Positions 1-11,786 of a stretch of DNA of 64,000 bases are shown piece by piece. Both the position numbers and the translations under genes were made by a program. Below the pieces are notes generated by a model. The model was not told the DNA's origin, did no database searches, and worked only from the letters and a program-made list of their open reading frames with translations. Where the stretch lies: NCBI GenBank assembly GCA_002914805.1, contig JXTB01000003.1:2263873-2327872 (forward strand). The letters are read 5' to 3'. The stretch comes from Parasponia andersonii. Its lineage: Eukaryota > Streptophyta > Magnoliopsida > Rosales > Cannabaceae. Numbering within the stretch: the stretch's first letter is position 1; each line of letters begins with the position of its first letter.

Positions 1-97
1 GTCGCATGTAAACATCACGGAGGAGGTCGCATATATTCTATATGTGGAAGGTCGCACATATCCTTCACAGAGGAGGTCGCATATACATCATATGCAA
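1..97. repeat. 25-bp tandem repeat, about 4 units
   Basis: Four consecutive units of 25 bp each begin GTCGCA (starts at 1, 26, 51 and 76). They alternate between endings GGAGGAG/GAGGAG and GGAAG and carry short inverted ATATGCGAC-like words. The array is cut by the left edge of the window, so its full size is unknown. Short tandem units just inside the terminus are typical of subterminal regions of CACTA transposons, where the element's own DNA-binding protein sits; that reading is inference. Confidence 0.75.
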
Positions 98-157
98 CCT
101 TAGGATTTTAGACCGTACAACAGTTTTTATTTTAGTTTTTTATTGTACGATCTAGTG
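1..157 (-). mobile_element. Terminal part of a CACTA-like transposon entering from the left
   Basis: Read on the minus strand, this stretch starts CACTAGATCGTACAATAAA at 157 and runs into the 25-bp subterminal repeats. CACTA at the tip plus subterminal tandem repeats is the hallmark of En/Spm-type elements. The other terminus and any transposase would lie outside the window, so neither the inverted repeat nor the 3-bp target duplication can be confirmed. A short inverted repeat (CGTACAA / TTGTACG) flanks the T-rich stretch at 115-150. Confidence 0.45.
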
Positions 158-540
158 TTCGGTATCACTGACTTTGCAGCTACCCTCTATCTACTTTCAA
201 TAAGTAACAACAACGGAAAACACGAGGGGAAATACCAAAAAGACAAATAGGTAATTATTGGGGCTAGTGGTTGTAAGCTTCAGCAGCAGTCGGTCCATTA
301 TTTTGTTTTGGTTTTTATTAGTCGTTGCATTTTCTTAGTTTTTCGTCTTTTTTATTTTATTTTATTAAAACTAGTAAAGAAGCACGTGACAGTGACACGT
401 CCTCCTCGTAATAATCTAACAATATATCAAAAAAAAAATCTCATTGTTAAAGTTAATAGACAATAAAAATACTTGACTTGATTTTCATTAATGGTTATAT
501 TAATAAAAATGTGTACAATCATGGTGTGTGTACGGAAATG
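158..540. other. AT-rich intergenic sequence
   Basis: I see no coding potential, RNA gene or element terminus here. It lies between the CACTA-like end at 157 and the first subterminal repeats of CACTA element 1. Confidence 0.5.
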
Positions 541-574
541 TCGTGATAATTGATTTATTATCATGGTATTTAAT

Positions 575-785
575 AAGCGTTGTAATAAGCGGCGAAATAC
601 TACGGCACCTAAAAAACGCCGTGGTATATGATTTTTAACAGCGCTTAATGGGCGCCGTTGGATATAACTTTCACAGTGCCTATAAGGCTATAGGCACCGT
701 AATACATATCTACCACAGCGCCTATAAAACGCCGTGGTATTTAACTTTCACGGTGCCCATAAAGCGTCGTGATATACTTTTCTCG
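575..785. repeat. Left subterminal repeats of CACTA element 1
   Basis: Degenerate copies of a GC-rich motif, for example CACGGTGCCCATAAAGCGTCGTG and ACAGCGCCTATAAAACGCC, recur about every 30-60 bp and are partly palindromic. They match the cluster at the other end of the element. In En/Spm such repeats are TNPA binding sites; that function is inferred by family. Confidence 0.7.
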
Positions 786-1997
786 ACGATATCCTTGTAT
801 AAAGGACCCAAAATAACGATGTCATGTCACTTCTCTCTTACTTTTCTCACCCTTTTCCCTCTTCACTTCCAGCCACGACCAGCCTCCCCCTTCCACTATT
901 TTCACCATTTTTTCTAGCAAACAAGATATGTTAAGCTTTTAAACTCGTTTTTGTCACTAAAATTATATTACCCATTGTCTTAACCATGATTTTGACCAAT
1001 TATTTTGTAGAAATTTCATGTTTTAGGTTATATTTGAAAGAGTTTATATTTAGAATCCTAATTTATCAAATGTGAATATCTTGAGCACACATTGATAATC
1101 TTTACTCTTGTAATGCCAAGTTAGACTATTTATTTAGTAGAAATCTTATTTTTGGGTATGTTTTGCTATTTAAGTGTAAATTAATCCGAATTTGTTATTA
1201 TTTTGTTGCTATTTTTTTTATTTATTTTAGGTAAAATGTGAGTTTATTTAGTTGTAAAAAGTTTCAAATTGAAGGTGTGTTATATGAATTTATACCAATT
1301 TTATGTTTATTTACTAGAAATCATACATTAGGTTATGCTTTTTAATTTCCATCCTTATTGTCAATTAATCTAAATTTATGCAATTTTAATTGAATATTAT
1401 ATAGTTTTCTAGAAATTTACATATTCAATGTTTAATTTAAAGTATTGTGGATTATAGATATTTAATTTTATTTATTATTTTAATTTGCATATAGGTTTTA
1501 GTAGAAGTTAGAGTACTTAGATTACTTGTGAATTAGCAAACTGAGCAAACTGAGNTATGTTTTCTCAAATTTTTTTCTTTTATTGACTTATGCATATCAC
1601 TTTCACATTGGTTTTATCTTATTATTTTCGAAATTTAAACTAGATAAGATATGATATCATATAGGAAATTGTATGTTGTGGTGATATGATGATGTTATAA
1701 TTTTGTGGGATTGGTTGAGTTTATTATTTGTGTTGATATTATTTTGTCATATGTTATATTTGGTTGATTGACAAATTGTTTATAACAAATGAGACTATTT
1801 AAGAATAAATTAAGTTCTGAATTTGGTAGTACTTAGAAATATAAGAATAATTTGAAATGAGTGTTAATTTATAACTGATGTTTTAGTTACTCAATTGGTT
1901 AATACTAGAAACATGGGAGATTATGTACTCTTTGTTATGGTACTCAATTTAGTTAGTTTTTTATATCAGTTATTTATTTTTTATTTTTTTTTCAATT

Positions 1998-3225
1998 GTG
2001 CTTAGAATATATAAGGAATGGATATTGGCGGAAAGACTATCGACTGAATATAGAAAGGGAGTTGATAGCTTTTTGGAGTTTGCTATTGAAAATATCAAAG
2101 ATTCCAATTTAATTCCAAGTCTGTGTATTAAATATGGAAATTTACAAAAGATAGGTGTTAAAAAGATAAAAGAACACTTATATTTCAATGGAATAAATCA
2201 AAATTACAAACAATGGATTTGGCATGGTGAAAAGATTCCAATTACCGGATTTTCGTCAAAGAAGAGTATAAGAGATGATTATGAGTTAGATTTAAATGAC
2301 AATCTTTTTGAAATGATTGATGATGTAAAGTATAAAATAGATATAGTTCCTATTAAGTTTCAATCATTACTTAATGATGTTAAGAAAACGATCTATCCGA
2401 GTTGTACGAAATTTACAAAGTTTTCTGCGTTATTAAAATTGTATAATTTGAAAGCAAGACATGGATGGAGTGATAAGAGTTTTTCAGACTTGTTAGCTTT
2501 ACTAGGAGAGATTTTTCCAAATGATAATGAGATGCCATCTTTCTTTTATGAGGCTAAAAAGACTTTATGCTCATTGGGTATGCAATATGAGAAATTTCAC
2601 ACTTGCCCAAATGATTGTATTTTATATCGAAAGAAATTTAAAGATGCAATTTGTTGTCCAGTATGTGGTGAGCCTAGGTGGCAATAGAATAAGAATTCTA
2701 AAGAGGTAAAAGTTGGAACTCCTACTAAGATTTTGTAGTATATTCCTCCACTTCCTCGTTTTACCCGTCTATTCCGAAATCGTAAGCATGCTAAAGATCT
2801 AATATGACATGCGAATAAGATGATAGAAGATGGTAAACTTAGACATCCAGCCGATTCACCGACTTGGAAAACAATATATTACAAATGATCTTCTTTTGGA
2901 AGTGATCCAAGGAATCTTTGTCTTGGCCTATCTGCGGATGGTATTAATCCTCATACAACTCTAAGTAGAAAATATAGTTGTTGGCCTGTAATGCTTGTAA
3001 TCTATAATCTTCCTCAATGGTTGTGTATGAAAAGAAAATTTACACTTCTTAGTTGTAGGCATTTACACTATTTAGTGACCCAATATGGCTATCAAGCTAG
3101 GTATATGTTCATGGATCCTAGTGTAGTTGCTACAAAAGGTGATTCACGTAAGGATCGTGCTATAAGTTTAGCAACCCGAATGTTATCCATGGAGAATGAA
3201 CATCAATTTCTAATTACACCTTAGA
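1998..3225 (+). pseudogene. TNP2-like CACTA transposase pseudogene fused to Ulp1 segment
   Basis: One reading frame runs through the segment, interrupted by in-frame stops at 2685, about 2736, about 2805 and about 2886. Codons 1-60 resemble the transposase-associated N-terminal domain. From about 2420 the TNP2 core follows: KFSALLKLYNLKARHGWSD, a LGMxYEKxHxCPNDCxLYRK block, a CPVCG zinc-binding pair, then KLRHPADSPTW, RNLCLGLSADG and YNLPQWLCMKRKF. At about 3053 the homology switches without a frame change to CRHLHYLVTQYGYQARYMF, which in element 2 is the exon preceding the protease. The catalytic centre of TNP2 and all of ORF1 are therefore missing. At least one stop (the TGA near 2805, where the family has Arg-Trp-His) fits a CGA to TGA change. 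Not functional. Confidence 0.85.
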
Positions 3226-3228
3226 ATC

Positions 3229-3780
3229 ATGGGTAAGATTTTAAATTTAACAAATTGTCATATGATCAACTACTTCCTATATGAAGTTAATTGTTACATA
3301 TTAATAATCTTTATCATAAATTTTATGAGTAGGAACTATTGGATGTTGCTTATTATTTATCCTCTCAAAGATTATGCATGGTTTCTAAATCCTCTCGGCT
3401 TAGCTCTCCGTGAGGAAATTGGTTTAACAATGATCGAGTAAGTTTTCTAATAGTTATTTTGTTATAGTTCAGTTTTTTATGGTATTTTTACTTATGGTTG
3501 CTATTGCTAACCTTTTATTATTGTGTTTGCATATTTCCAATTCAAAGTGCATTCAAGATATATAATGTAGAAAAAGGGAAGAAAGGAAGACCAAATGGTC
3601 TAGTTTATAAGTTAATAAAGATACTAAACTTGAATTAATAACACTTGTCGGATAGAAGATTAATTAAAATTATTTATGTTTACTTTATGCTTATGTGTAG
3701 TGCCCAAGACAACCGACAAGTATTGAGTGCAGATTCTACATATGTAAATTTATGAGAGAAGTCATTGAATAAACTAATGT
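3229..3780 (+). pseudogene. C48 (Ulp1-like) cysteine protease domain of CACTA element 1
   Basis: The segment 3331-3441 encodes NYWMLLIIYPLKDYAWFLN and LREEIGLTMIE, matching the HWxLLVI...WxLDPL core of Ulp1-like proteases that many plant CACTA elements carry. A good donor (GTAAGT, 3436) ends it. After an intron-like gap, 3550-3590 gives an IYN...KGRP block, and about 3700-3770 gives CPRQPTSIECRFYICKFMR with the expected nucleophile Cys. Two residues expected in the triad are changed here: His to Tyr (NYW) and Asp to Asn (FLN). The homologous block of element 2 keeps Asp (FIDS). Protease activity is unlikely. Confidence 0.75.
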
Positions 3781-4040
3781 TAAATTATTTACCACAATGG
3801 TATGTAATCATATGTTTAATTAGTTCTATTCTAATTTATAGTTTGATTGATAACTTTCTAATAAATAAGGTGTTTGAATTTGTAGTTTAATGGACAAAAT
3901 TTCTATACAAAGGATAATATCAACGGACTTCTTGAAGAGTGGGACAAATAACTAATACAATTTCTCATTTAAGATTCTTAATCTTTGTTTATCTAAACTA
4001 TATGTAGTCTTTGATGATCATGTTAGTTTGGCTTAGAAAA

Positions 4041-4042
<2 letters not shown>

Positions 4043-4092
<50 letters not shown>
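4043..4092. repeat. (TA)n microsatellite, about 50 bp
   Basis: Uninterrupted TA dinucleotides. At the matching place in element 2 (about 22413) only four TA units are present, so the tract expanded in this copy. Confidence 0.95.
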
Positions 4093-4093
<1 letters not shown>

Positions 4094-4264
4094 TTAGTTT
4101 ATATAGATTATATGGATATGATTATGATCAAGTTATTATGTTAATTTAATATTAGTATGTAAATATTTATTTATACTCAATTTTATTTCAAATATTTGGT
4201 ATATGTAATGAATTTGGATTACATTTATAAAATTCCACGAAGTAGTATAGACAAATATGTTACA

Positions 4265-4620
4265 AATATCCTCTGGAAATATGTACCACAGCGCTTATAA
4301 GGCGCCGAGGAAGATTTTATCTACCAAGGCACCTTGGAGGCACCGTGAAAGACATCTTCCACGGCGCCTATTAAGCGCCGTGGAAGATGTTTTTCACGGT
4401 GCCTCCAAGACGCCTTGATAGATATCTTCTACGACGCTTTGTAAGCACCTTGGTATTTAGATACCATCACGGTGTCTAGTAAGCACCTTGGTAGACTTTC
4501 TACGGCGCCTTATAAGCACCTTTGTAGCTAAAGCCTATTATGACACCTATATCCAATGCGTTTTTGTGGGCGCCGTGAAAGACGTTTCAAGGCACTTATA
4601 AAGTGCCTTGAAAGACCTTT
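4265..4620. repeat. Right subterminal repeats of CACTA element 1
   Basis: About ten degenerate copies of a motif such as ACGGCGCCTATTAAGCGCCG alternate in orientation, spaced 25-45 bp, and lead into the TTGTAGTG terminus. They match the left cluster, supporting one element. Confidence 0.75.
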
Positions 4621-4633
4621 TCTTGTTGTAGTG

Positions 4634-6340
4634 TATTATAAACAGTACAAGGATAAAAGTAAACAAAAAATTACAACTAGTTAAGGAGTTTTTTTATTTT
4701 TTTTTTAATTATCGTTGAGAGATTGCTACGTAAAATATATATATAAAATATTTTCATCCATAAAAAAATATAATATTTGCTCTTGTTGTATGAATTCTCA
4801 TTTATAATTTATAGTAATAAGATCTAATTAACGACTAATCATATGCTAATGATACTATATTTATTTTACGTCATATGGATGTGCAACTAGTGTAACGAAA
4901 TTTGGTCTAATGTTTCACAAAAATATTTTCTATTTATATATGTAGAGTTTTAAAATTCACAATATAATTTACAAAGTTTCAAACCTATTAATAGTAGAAA
5001 AACTTTAATTTTCCCACTAAAAAAACTTTAATATTCCGTGCAAAAGTTACACGACTACAAAATACCAAAACAAATTTTTTTTTTCCTTTCTATTTTTACT
5101 TTCCTTGTATAAATCATTTGGTATTTAAACATTTAATCTATTACACGCATGAATAGTTGGTTATATTTTTAGCAGTATTGAATATTGGCATTTGACAATG
5201 AAAAAAAAACATTAATTATCTTTATTTTTTGCCAACACAAAATTATGAGATTTTATTTTTTTAGTTGGTCAGATATAATTATAAGTATCGTAGTTTAATC
5301 ATGTAGTAATATGATAAAATTATCAAGTAGTAAATGTGTGGCAATATAAATTAATTATGATTTAACATGACCTAATAAAAAATTAATGTGCAATTATTTG
5401 AATATTTGTTAGGCTATGTTATATTCTCTCCCCAAAAATATTACTCTAGTAGGCCTTGTCTTGTTACTTAAACAATGTTCTCATATTATCTAAGAAAATA
5501 ACAATATTACATGTCCCCGTTTCTGAAAAAAAAAAATTACATGTCCTTTACATTTTATATGGATGACTAGTTACCAAATTTTACACTGTAAGACTATAGC
5601 CTAGTCCAACGATATAAATTTAAACACTAAGTACATGTAGAAATAGCCCTTAAACTTATTGAGTAGTAAATATTGTTGGCCTCTAGAATTTGTAAAAATT
5701 GGCCTTCTCTAATTTAAACATGTGCAAGGCACATGCTAACTTAGATAATGCTCTGGGTATAGTATCTGCAAAGTGATCAGAAAATTAAAAATTTTTTTTG
5801 GCATGATATGACTAATTTTATAAATATTTTCTAAGGTAGAATACAAACATCCTTAATTTAGGTAAATTGTTCTTCAGACTATTAAGGCATTTACAATTGA
5901 CAAACAAAATATAATTAATAATATAATTGATAGCAAAATATTAGTCTTTTGCAAGAATTTTGGAATAGCCATTGTTAAAAAAAATTCCCAAAAGGAAAAA
6001 AATTCATCAACTTCTATTTACCTTTTTATTCTTTTATCAGAACCATTATTATTTAGATTGAAAAGAATGCTATAATAATATTTCGAATTCAAAGAGGGAG
6101 TGAATATTTTCTCATAAATATTTCTTAAGGGGTTTATCCTTTTGTTTTTACATGTTGAGTATCACTTACAAATTTGAATAAAAAACTTGTATTTGTAAAA
6201 TTATAAATCATATTTCTATAACAGAATTTATTAGAAGATGAGATTTTACCAATCAGATAAGCTCATTTTCTACTCCTAAGAAGAATCTAACTAAATTATA
6301 TATAACTTTGTTAGCTTCACGAAATACATGCTTAACTATG
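4634..6340. other. AT-rich sequence, nothing recognised
   Basis: No open frame with recognisable similarity on either strand. Poly-A/T runs and short TA tracts only. It lies between the CACTA end and the 3' end of the LINE. Confidence 0.5.
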
Positions 6341-6379
6341 ACACGAAGAAAAAAAGAAATAAGCTAAACATATCGAACA

Positions 6380-6760
6380 CTAGTTCACCAAACTCAGAAT
6401 GGCAAATTAAGCCATTATTAAGAGCTTGTATTACTGTCAATATATTTGACTCCATAAATTGGATATTTAAGCCGACATTCCTAGCTTATAGATGAGAGAT
6501 CATTAGGACTTTCACTTCAGTATTCTTAAGTGATAATGTGCCAGTCACTTTTTCTACCAGTGCTACCATGACTTCATTTTTTGCATTGTGAATAATAGCA
6601 CTAAAACCTACTAAACATGTCTGAGTATTGATGGCCGCATCCATATATAAAAAACTACTAAGAACATATGAATTGATAAAAGATATATTCATGAAATGAG
6701 AACTACAGACACAACTTAGACTAAGTGTGAGAAATAACATATTGTCTTATATTTAATAGT
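6380..6760 (-). pseudogene. LINE RNase H domain remnant
   Basis: The minus strand encodes DAAINTQTCLVGFSAIIHNA and then an LKNTEVKVL block. This matches the plant RNase H (RVT_3) pattern, an initial Asp in a DAA motif followed by a G-x-G-x-I-x-R/H-like turn and a later Glu. After one stop the frame continues with ARNVGLNIQFMESNILTVIQ, the expected ESD-like segment with Asp changed to Asn. It is the last domain of the LINE and sits at its 3' end. Confidence 0.7.
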
Positions 6761-7189
6761 GTCATTTAGTGAGTTATATTTGAATTATTTTTTTTTTCAG
6801 TATAATTTTTGTTTGAGTTTCAATACTAAGTGATCATACAAATGAATATTAAGGAGTTATTTAAGTGGATTAAAAAATTATAACTTCCCATAGTTGTAAT
6901 AATTGGATAAAATTATAGACAGATTCATATTTTTAGTTTTTAACTACATATTGAACTTTAATTTTGTTCTAATTTCACGAGTAGTTTAGTAATTCAGACA
7001 TAGATTTTTAGCAATTTTAAAGTTAAAATATATAAAAAATAAGAAAAAATTAATATAAATTAAATCTAAGAGTAAAAATAAGTATTGATAAAAGAACTTT
7101 ATTAATATTCGAGGGCATGAAAATTGTTGCAATTTACCAATATCTCATTGCCGATCACTTGTGATAAAAGAAGACACACACAATTCTTC

Positions 7190-7380
7190 ATCATAGTATG
7201 ATACTCCTCCAAGTAAGTGAAGAAGGATTTCCCACAGATGCTTTAGAGAAAGTTTTGTAAGGGAAATAATGAGCCTTATATATTTGGCTAAGTATATTTG
7301 GTTGAACTAGCAGACACCATGCTTGTTTAATTAGAAGACTTTGATTAAAATTTATAAAAGAATGAAAATCCATTCCTCTA
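7190..7380 (-). pseudogene. LINE post-RT region remnant
   Basis: The stretch INFNQSLLIKQAWCLLVQPN followed by KAHYFPYKTF and NPSSLTWRSI matches the conserved region found after RT in plant L1 ORF2 (FNxALLAKQxWRL... KARYFP... PSxxWRSI). It is flanked by unreadable sequence. Confidence 0.75.
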
Positions 7381-8599
7381 TCAAGTTTAGATCTACATAT
7401 GAATTCTCAATTTTTTCAATGAATTTTACTTCATTTTTCTAAAAAGTCCCACTAGAAATTGGCCATTTGAGACTCAAAATACTTGCAAAATTATGAAGGC
7501 AGATGGAAAACACTCATTGAGTATGTTGGTATTGATTGAACCACAACTTTTAATAAGATCTCTTTTACCTGCAATTGAAAACATTTTCTCTTGCCAAGAA
7601 GAAATCAAATTCTATAAGTTACTTTAAATATTACTAAACAAGACTTTCTTATCTTTCACTGAAAAAGAAGGTACTCCTAAATATCGCTTACGACATTCAC
7701 AAATAGTCATCTGTAGATATTTTTAAAAAATATCCCTGACTTCTCGTATTCGATGAAAAGGAGAGAGCTGATTTTCTAAAATTAATCTCTTGACTAGATG
7801 CTTTCCCATATATTAAAAATAATTTTTTCAGTACAGAACAAACTTCTTTGATAGCGAAGCAAAATAATAAATTATCATCCGTAAAAAGTAGACGTAAAAC
7901 TCTTGAAGTAATTCTTACACTTGAAGGTCAATGAGAGCAATATAAAAGAATTTAGATTCAGAAAGAGAGTATTCAATAAATGGGTTTCCAAGAGTACAGT
8001 TTAGGTTCTCCCTTAAGGAAAGAAAATAACAAAGCATTTCTAATAAATTATTTTTCTAATTGTGTTAGAATACAATCGATAAATACAGAAATTTCTTATT
8101 TATAATAACTGTGTCTTTTGACTTACATACTTTGTTTATCTAATATTAATGAAGGGTGCAATAGATGAGCAGGTTAGGCACAAAAATAAGTATTTGGGAA
8201 GGTGACATTTCCAAATAATAGGTGCTTGAATTTAGTCGTGTTAGTGTTGATTACTAAGGAAAATTTGCTATATATAAATTAGTCCCAAAGATAGTTTGCC
8301 CGAAAAAACCTCTCAATGGAATTGATTAACCTAACATACTGATATAAGAAAATATATATAATCCAAATTTCAGTGATATTTTGTAATAAAAGCTATTAAA
8401 AAATAACTCAATCTAAAATTATTTAAATAGTAGTTGAATACTTAGAAGATAAGCATTTACAATATTAATCGTTCAGCAAATTTTGGAGTCTAATATAAAT
8501 AATTTTGCCGCACAAGCTTATTGAATCATAGTAGTCTAAACTCGTTAAACAATAGCTACTAGAGATTTGAAATCATGTACCGCCCTTCAGGAAAGAAAA

Positions 8600-9525
8600 A
8601 CACTTGATTACGAAAATTAGATAAAAAAGATTCCATAAATTTACATAAAGACTACACAAACAGGAAGATAATATCTATATACCTGATAACCAATAATGGA
8701 GCCTTTTCTCTCTTCAGAGTTTAATAATCTCGAGAAATCTTCAGCACATATAAGAAATAAATAAGGAGATGAAAGACCTCTGTCATATATTACGCTGTGA
8801 AAATACCAAATCCTGAGATTAACCACTAATCACAGAAGAGAAAGAAACTAATTAATTCAATCGATGACGCAGCAAATCCCATTTTGAGCATAATCTTTTC
8901 TAAAAAATGTTATTCACTAGAATCATCCTTAGACGTATCTAACTTCATTGCAACAATTCTTACTTTCCCAAATTTTTGCAACTTGATATATTGAATGAGC
9001 TCAAAAGCTACTAAAACATTATCAGTGATTAACCAATTTGGTATCACTAATTTGGTACAGAAGCACTTTGATTTGCGTAAATCATTTAGAGTAACAAAGT
9101 TTTTAACTGATTTACTATAACTTTTGTGACAATTTTATATAAAACATTGCATAAAATAATTGGTCGATAATCACCCATAGAGAAAGGGGATATGATCTTT
9201 GGTATCGAATTGATCAGAACCAGAGTAGAATTAATACCCAAAATATCACCATTATTGTTTAAGATGTCCAACACAACACGTGTAACCGTTGGCCCAACCG
9301 TACTCCAGTTCTGTTGATAAAATATAATAGACATTCCATCTTGCCCTGGACTTCTGTCAGGCCCCATAGATTGAATTGCAGCCCAAACATCTTGCTACAG
9401 AGGGGCAGATTGGTTTGGAGTTCATGGGATGTAATTGAAGAGTCGATAGTGGCAAGCATTTGCACCAGAGCTTCATTTTTCTCTCCAACTGAGGTGAAAA
9501 TGTTCTGAAAATAATCAACAATCAA
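8600..9525 (-). pseudogene. LINE reverse transcriptase remnant
   Basis: Minus-strand segments give IVDYFQNIFTSVGEKNEALV, then PDRSPGQDGMSIIFYQQNW, INSIPKI, MGDYRPIILCNVLYKIVTKV and, further on, SSPYLFLICAEDFSRLL. These are the standard blocks of plant L1 RT (PDxxPGPDG, DFRPISLCN, LSPYLFLICAE). The block expected to hold the catalytic FADD motif (about 8560-8640) is not readable, and a frameshift joins the first two blocks. The pieces span 9525 down to about 8641. Confidence 0.85.
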
Positions 9526-9999
9526 TTCTTGATGTCTTCATCATTGTTCACTATAGTACCATGTTTATCTTGGATTTTTTTTTTTATTTTGTTTGTTTTT
9601 CTACGTTTATTAGCTTTTGAATAGAAAGATTTGGTATTTGCATCCCCAGATTGTATCCAAAAAACTCTAGAGTGTTGCTTCCAATATAATTTCCTCACGG
9701 TGTAACAATTTATCTAAAATTTTCTCTTGTTGTGAAAAAATAGAATAATGTTCTATACTTGTATCATCCTCTTCATTTAGTTGTTGTACCCATTTATGAG
9801 ATTTATACACTTCTGCCTTTAGACCTCAAAGCTTATTTTGACTACATTTAATAAGAGACCTCTGCACAAGCAAAGATATTTTTTAGCATCGTACTCATTG
9901 CACTCTCAAAACCTATATCCTTCCAAGCATCTTCAACAATTTCATTACTTTTCTTATCTTCTAGCCATAGAGCTTTAAATCGGAAACGAGAACATCATC

Positions 10000-10560
10000 G
10001 TTTAGCATACGAAACCTAGGCATCTATTTGATCATAAATGCTTACCAACAAATCTCGATGATCTGAGTTATAGAAATCAAGATGCTTCAATTCTATACTC
10101 TATATTCCAAAGGGTGTAAAGAACAAAGGTCAATCACATTGTGAAAAGCATTCATACTATGCTCAGGACAAAAGGAACCACCAGACTTATCCCCCTGTGA
10201 TAGAATTTCACTGAAGTCACCCATAACTAACTAAGGATCCTGAATGGAAACATTTTTGAGATAACCCAAAAGATCCCAAGTAAGATGTCAATTATGAGTT
10301 TCAAGTTCTCCATAAAATCCAGTAAAATGAAACGAAATTGTCATCATTTCGCAAATAATAATCAGTATGGTATTGTGAACTGGATAAAGTGTTTGTCTCA
10401 ATAGTATCACTCCATAACAATATTAATCCACCCGCCAAACCAAGTCTAGGAGCTTTAAATCCATAATGAAAATTTAATACGTAAACGTAAGACATGAATG
10501 AGGTCTAACTTGGTTTCAATTAAAAACTAGTCCCCTGGCATTCCAATTGATGATATTCAT
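10000..10560 (-). pseudogene. LINE endonuclease domain and start of ORF2
   Basis: The likely ORF2 start is the ATG at 10560-10558, giving MNIINWNARGL, the standard opening of plant L1 ORF2 endonuclease. Downstream, the 10495-10301 frame encodes an AGGLILLW block followed by SSSQYHTDYYL, the usual GGLALLW and SxSxxHID motifs. MGDFSEILSQGDKSGG near 10170 matches the GDFNEIL...EKxGG motif with its catalytic Asp; Asn is changed to Ser. Stops break the frame. Confidence 0.8.
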
Positions 10561-11786
10561 ATCTTCAAAGTATTCTTCTAGCACTTTAAACAAGATACCT
10601 CATATTGCTTTTTTCTGTTTTCACTAAAGACATATCAAGAAAAAAAATTAGAAAGAAACAAATCAAGATAACTAGTAGATAGGAAAAACAGGCACATTAA
10701 TAAATTTTCCAATAGATACTTATTAATTTAATCAGGATGCAGGGTGCATAGAAATCTATGACCTTCAATCTGGGTTTATAGCATAAAGATATATGCATTA
10801 ACGTCTGGTATCAAATAGGCTAGAACTAGAGTCTGTATTAAAAACTCTAGAGTCGATCACAGAGCCGCATAAAGGAACTGCCAATATACAGGGGATAATT
10901 TGAGGAGAATTGTTCGCATAGGTGTTGACAATAAGCCTCAAAAAAGTGTTTAACTTTAAAAATCTCGTATTATTGGTGGTGTTTTGTTTTTGTTTTTTTC
11001 TTTTCCGTAGTATAGTTAAATACGTATTGAAACAAAAATTATAGTCTCACGCATGATGATAATTAAAGTGTATACTGATATACAATACTTATAGTACAAC
11101 TGGAAGTAGGAAAAATACTAGGACAAGATAAAAACAACCAAAGACTTTCATATAATATATTAAGACCAAACTGGGTCAAAACCATGTTCTTGGTTATTTT
11201 TATAAGGCCTCTTAGAGTCAAAGGTATCCGTATCCGCAGCCACATATGGCTGACTATCCACATATGACATGAGTTTCTTCTTTGGGGAGGTAGTTAGGTG
11301 AGAAGCAGATTCTTTCCTCAGGGGTATCAGTTTATTTATGGAGGGGATGGTTGTCCTCTGCAATCGAGTTAACCTGGGGGTAGGTCCTACCAAAATGCAA
11401 TCAAAGGAGTAAATTATTAAAGAATCTGTATAGTGCGTGATATGCAGAATTACTATGGTAGTATTAAAACAAAGATTGTAAGGAAAGGTTACTAATAATA
11501 TATGTGTAACCACAATAACACCTTATTAATACTAGAAATATGTGTGGGGTACACATTTGATGTCCCAGTATCAATGGGGGCGTTTGTCCGCCATTTTAGC
11601 AAACTGTCCAGGGTTTTGATGGTTTGGATAACTCAGATTGGGTTCGGCAATGTCGAGTTAATGGTTGATTATTAGGGCAGCAACCACCTTGTATAGGTAT
11701 TAAATGTTCGTCATCCTGAATATTACCTCTAAAAGGGGATTAAAGTTTCTGCAGGTCGGATATTCCCACGTGGATGCAATGTACGA

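Larger units (their letters stand above)
545..4633 (+). mobile_element. CACTA (En/Spm) element 1, internally deleted and decayed
   Basis: The right end reads TCTTGTTGTAGTG at 4621-4633, the reverse complement of a CACTACAACAAGA terminus. Both flanks carry many degenerate copies of a subterminal motif around GGCGCCTATAAAGCGCCGTGG, in both orientations (about 580-780 and 4270-4620). Between them lie a TNP2 transposase pseudogene and a C48 (Ulp1-like) protease segment, the usual gene content of plant CACTA elements. The left CACTA tip is not recognisable, so the left limit is approximate and may be truncated. Element 2 at 18.9-23.0 kb is a clear relative: the leader at 880-1060 matches 19070-19260, and the Ulp1 segments match. 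Confidence 0.85.

Noticed and set aside
163..175. TATCACTGACT as the left tip of CACTA element 1
   Set aside because: Only CACT and the TAT before it fit. The next bases do not match the inverted right end CACTACAACAAGA.
648..917. 89-codon plus-strand open frame
   Set aside because: It lies in CACTA subterminal repeats and leader sequence and repeats the motif in translation. No protein signature is present.
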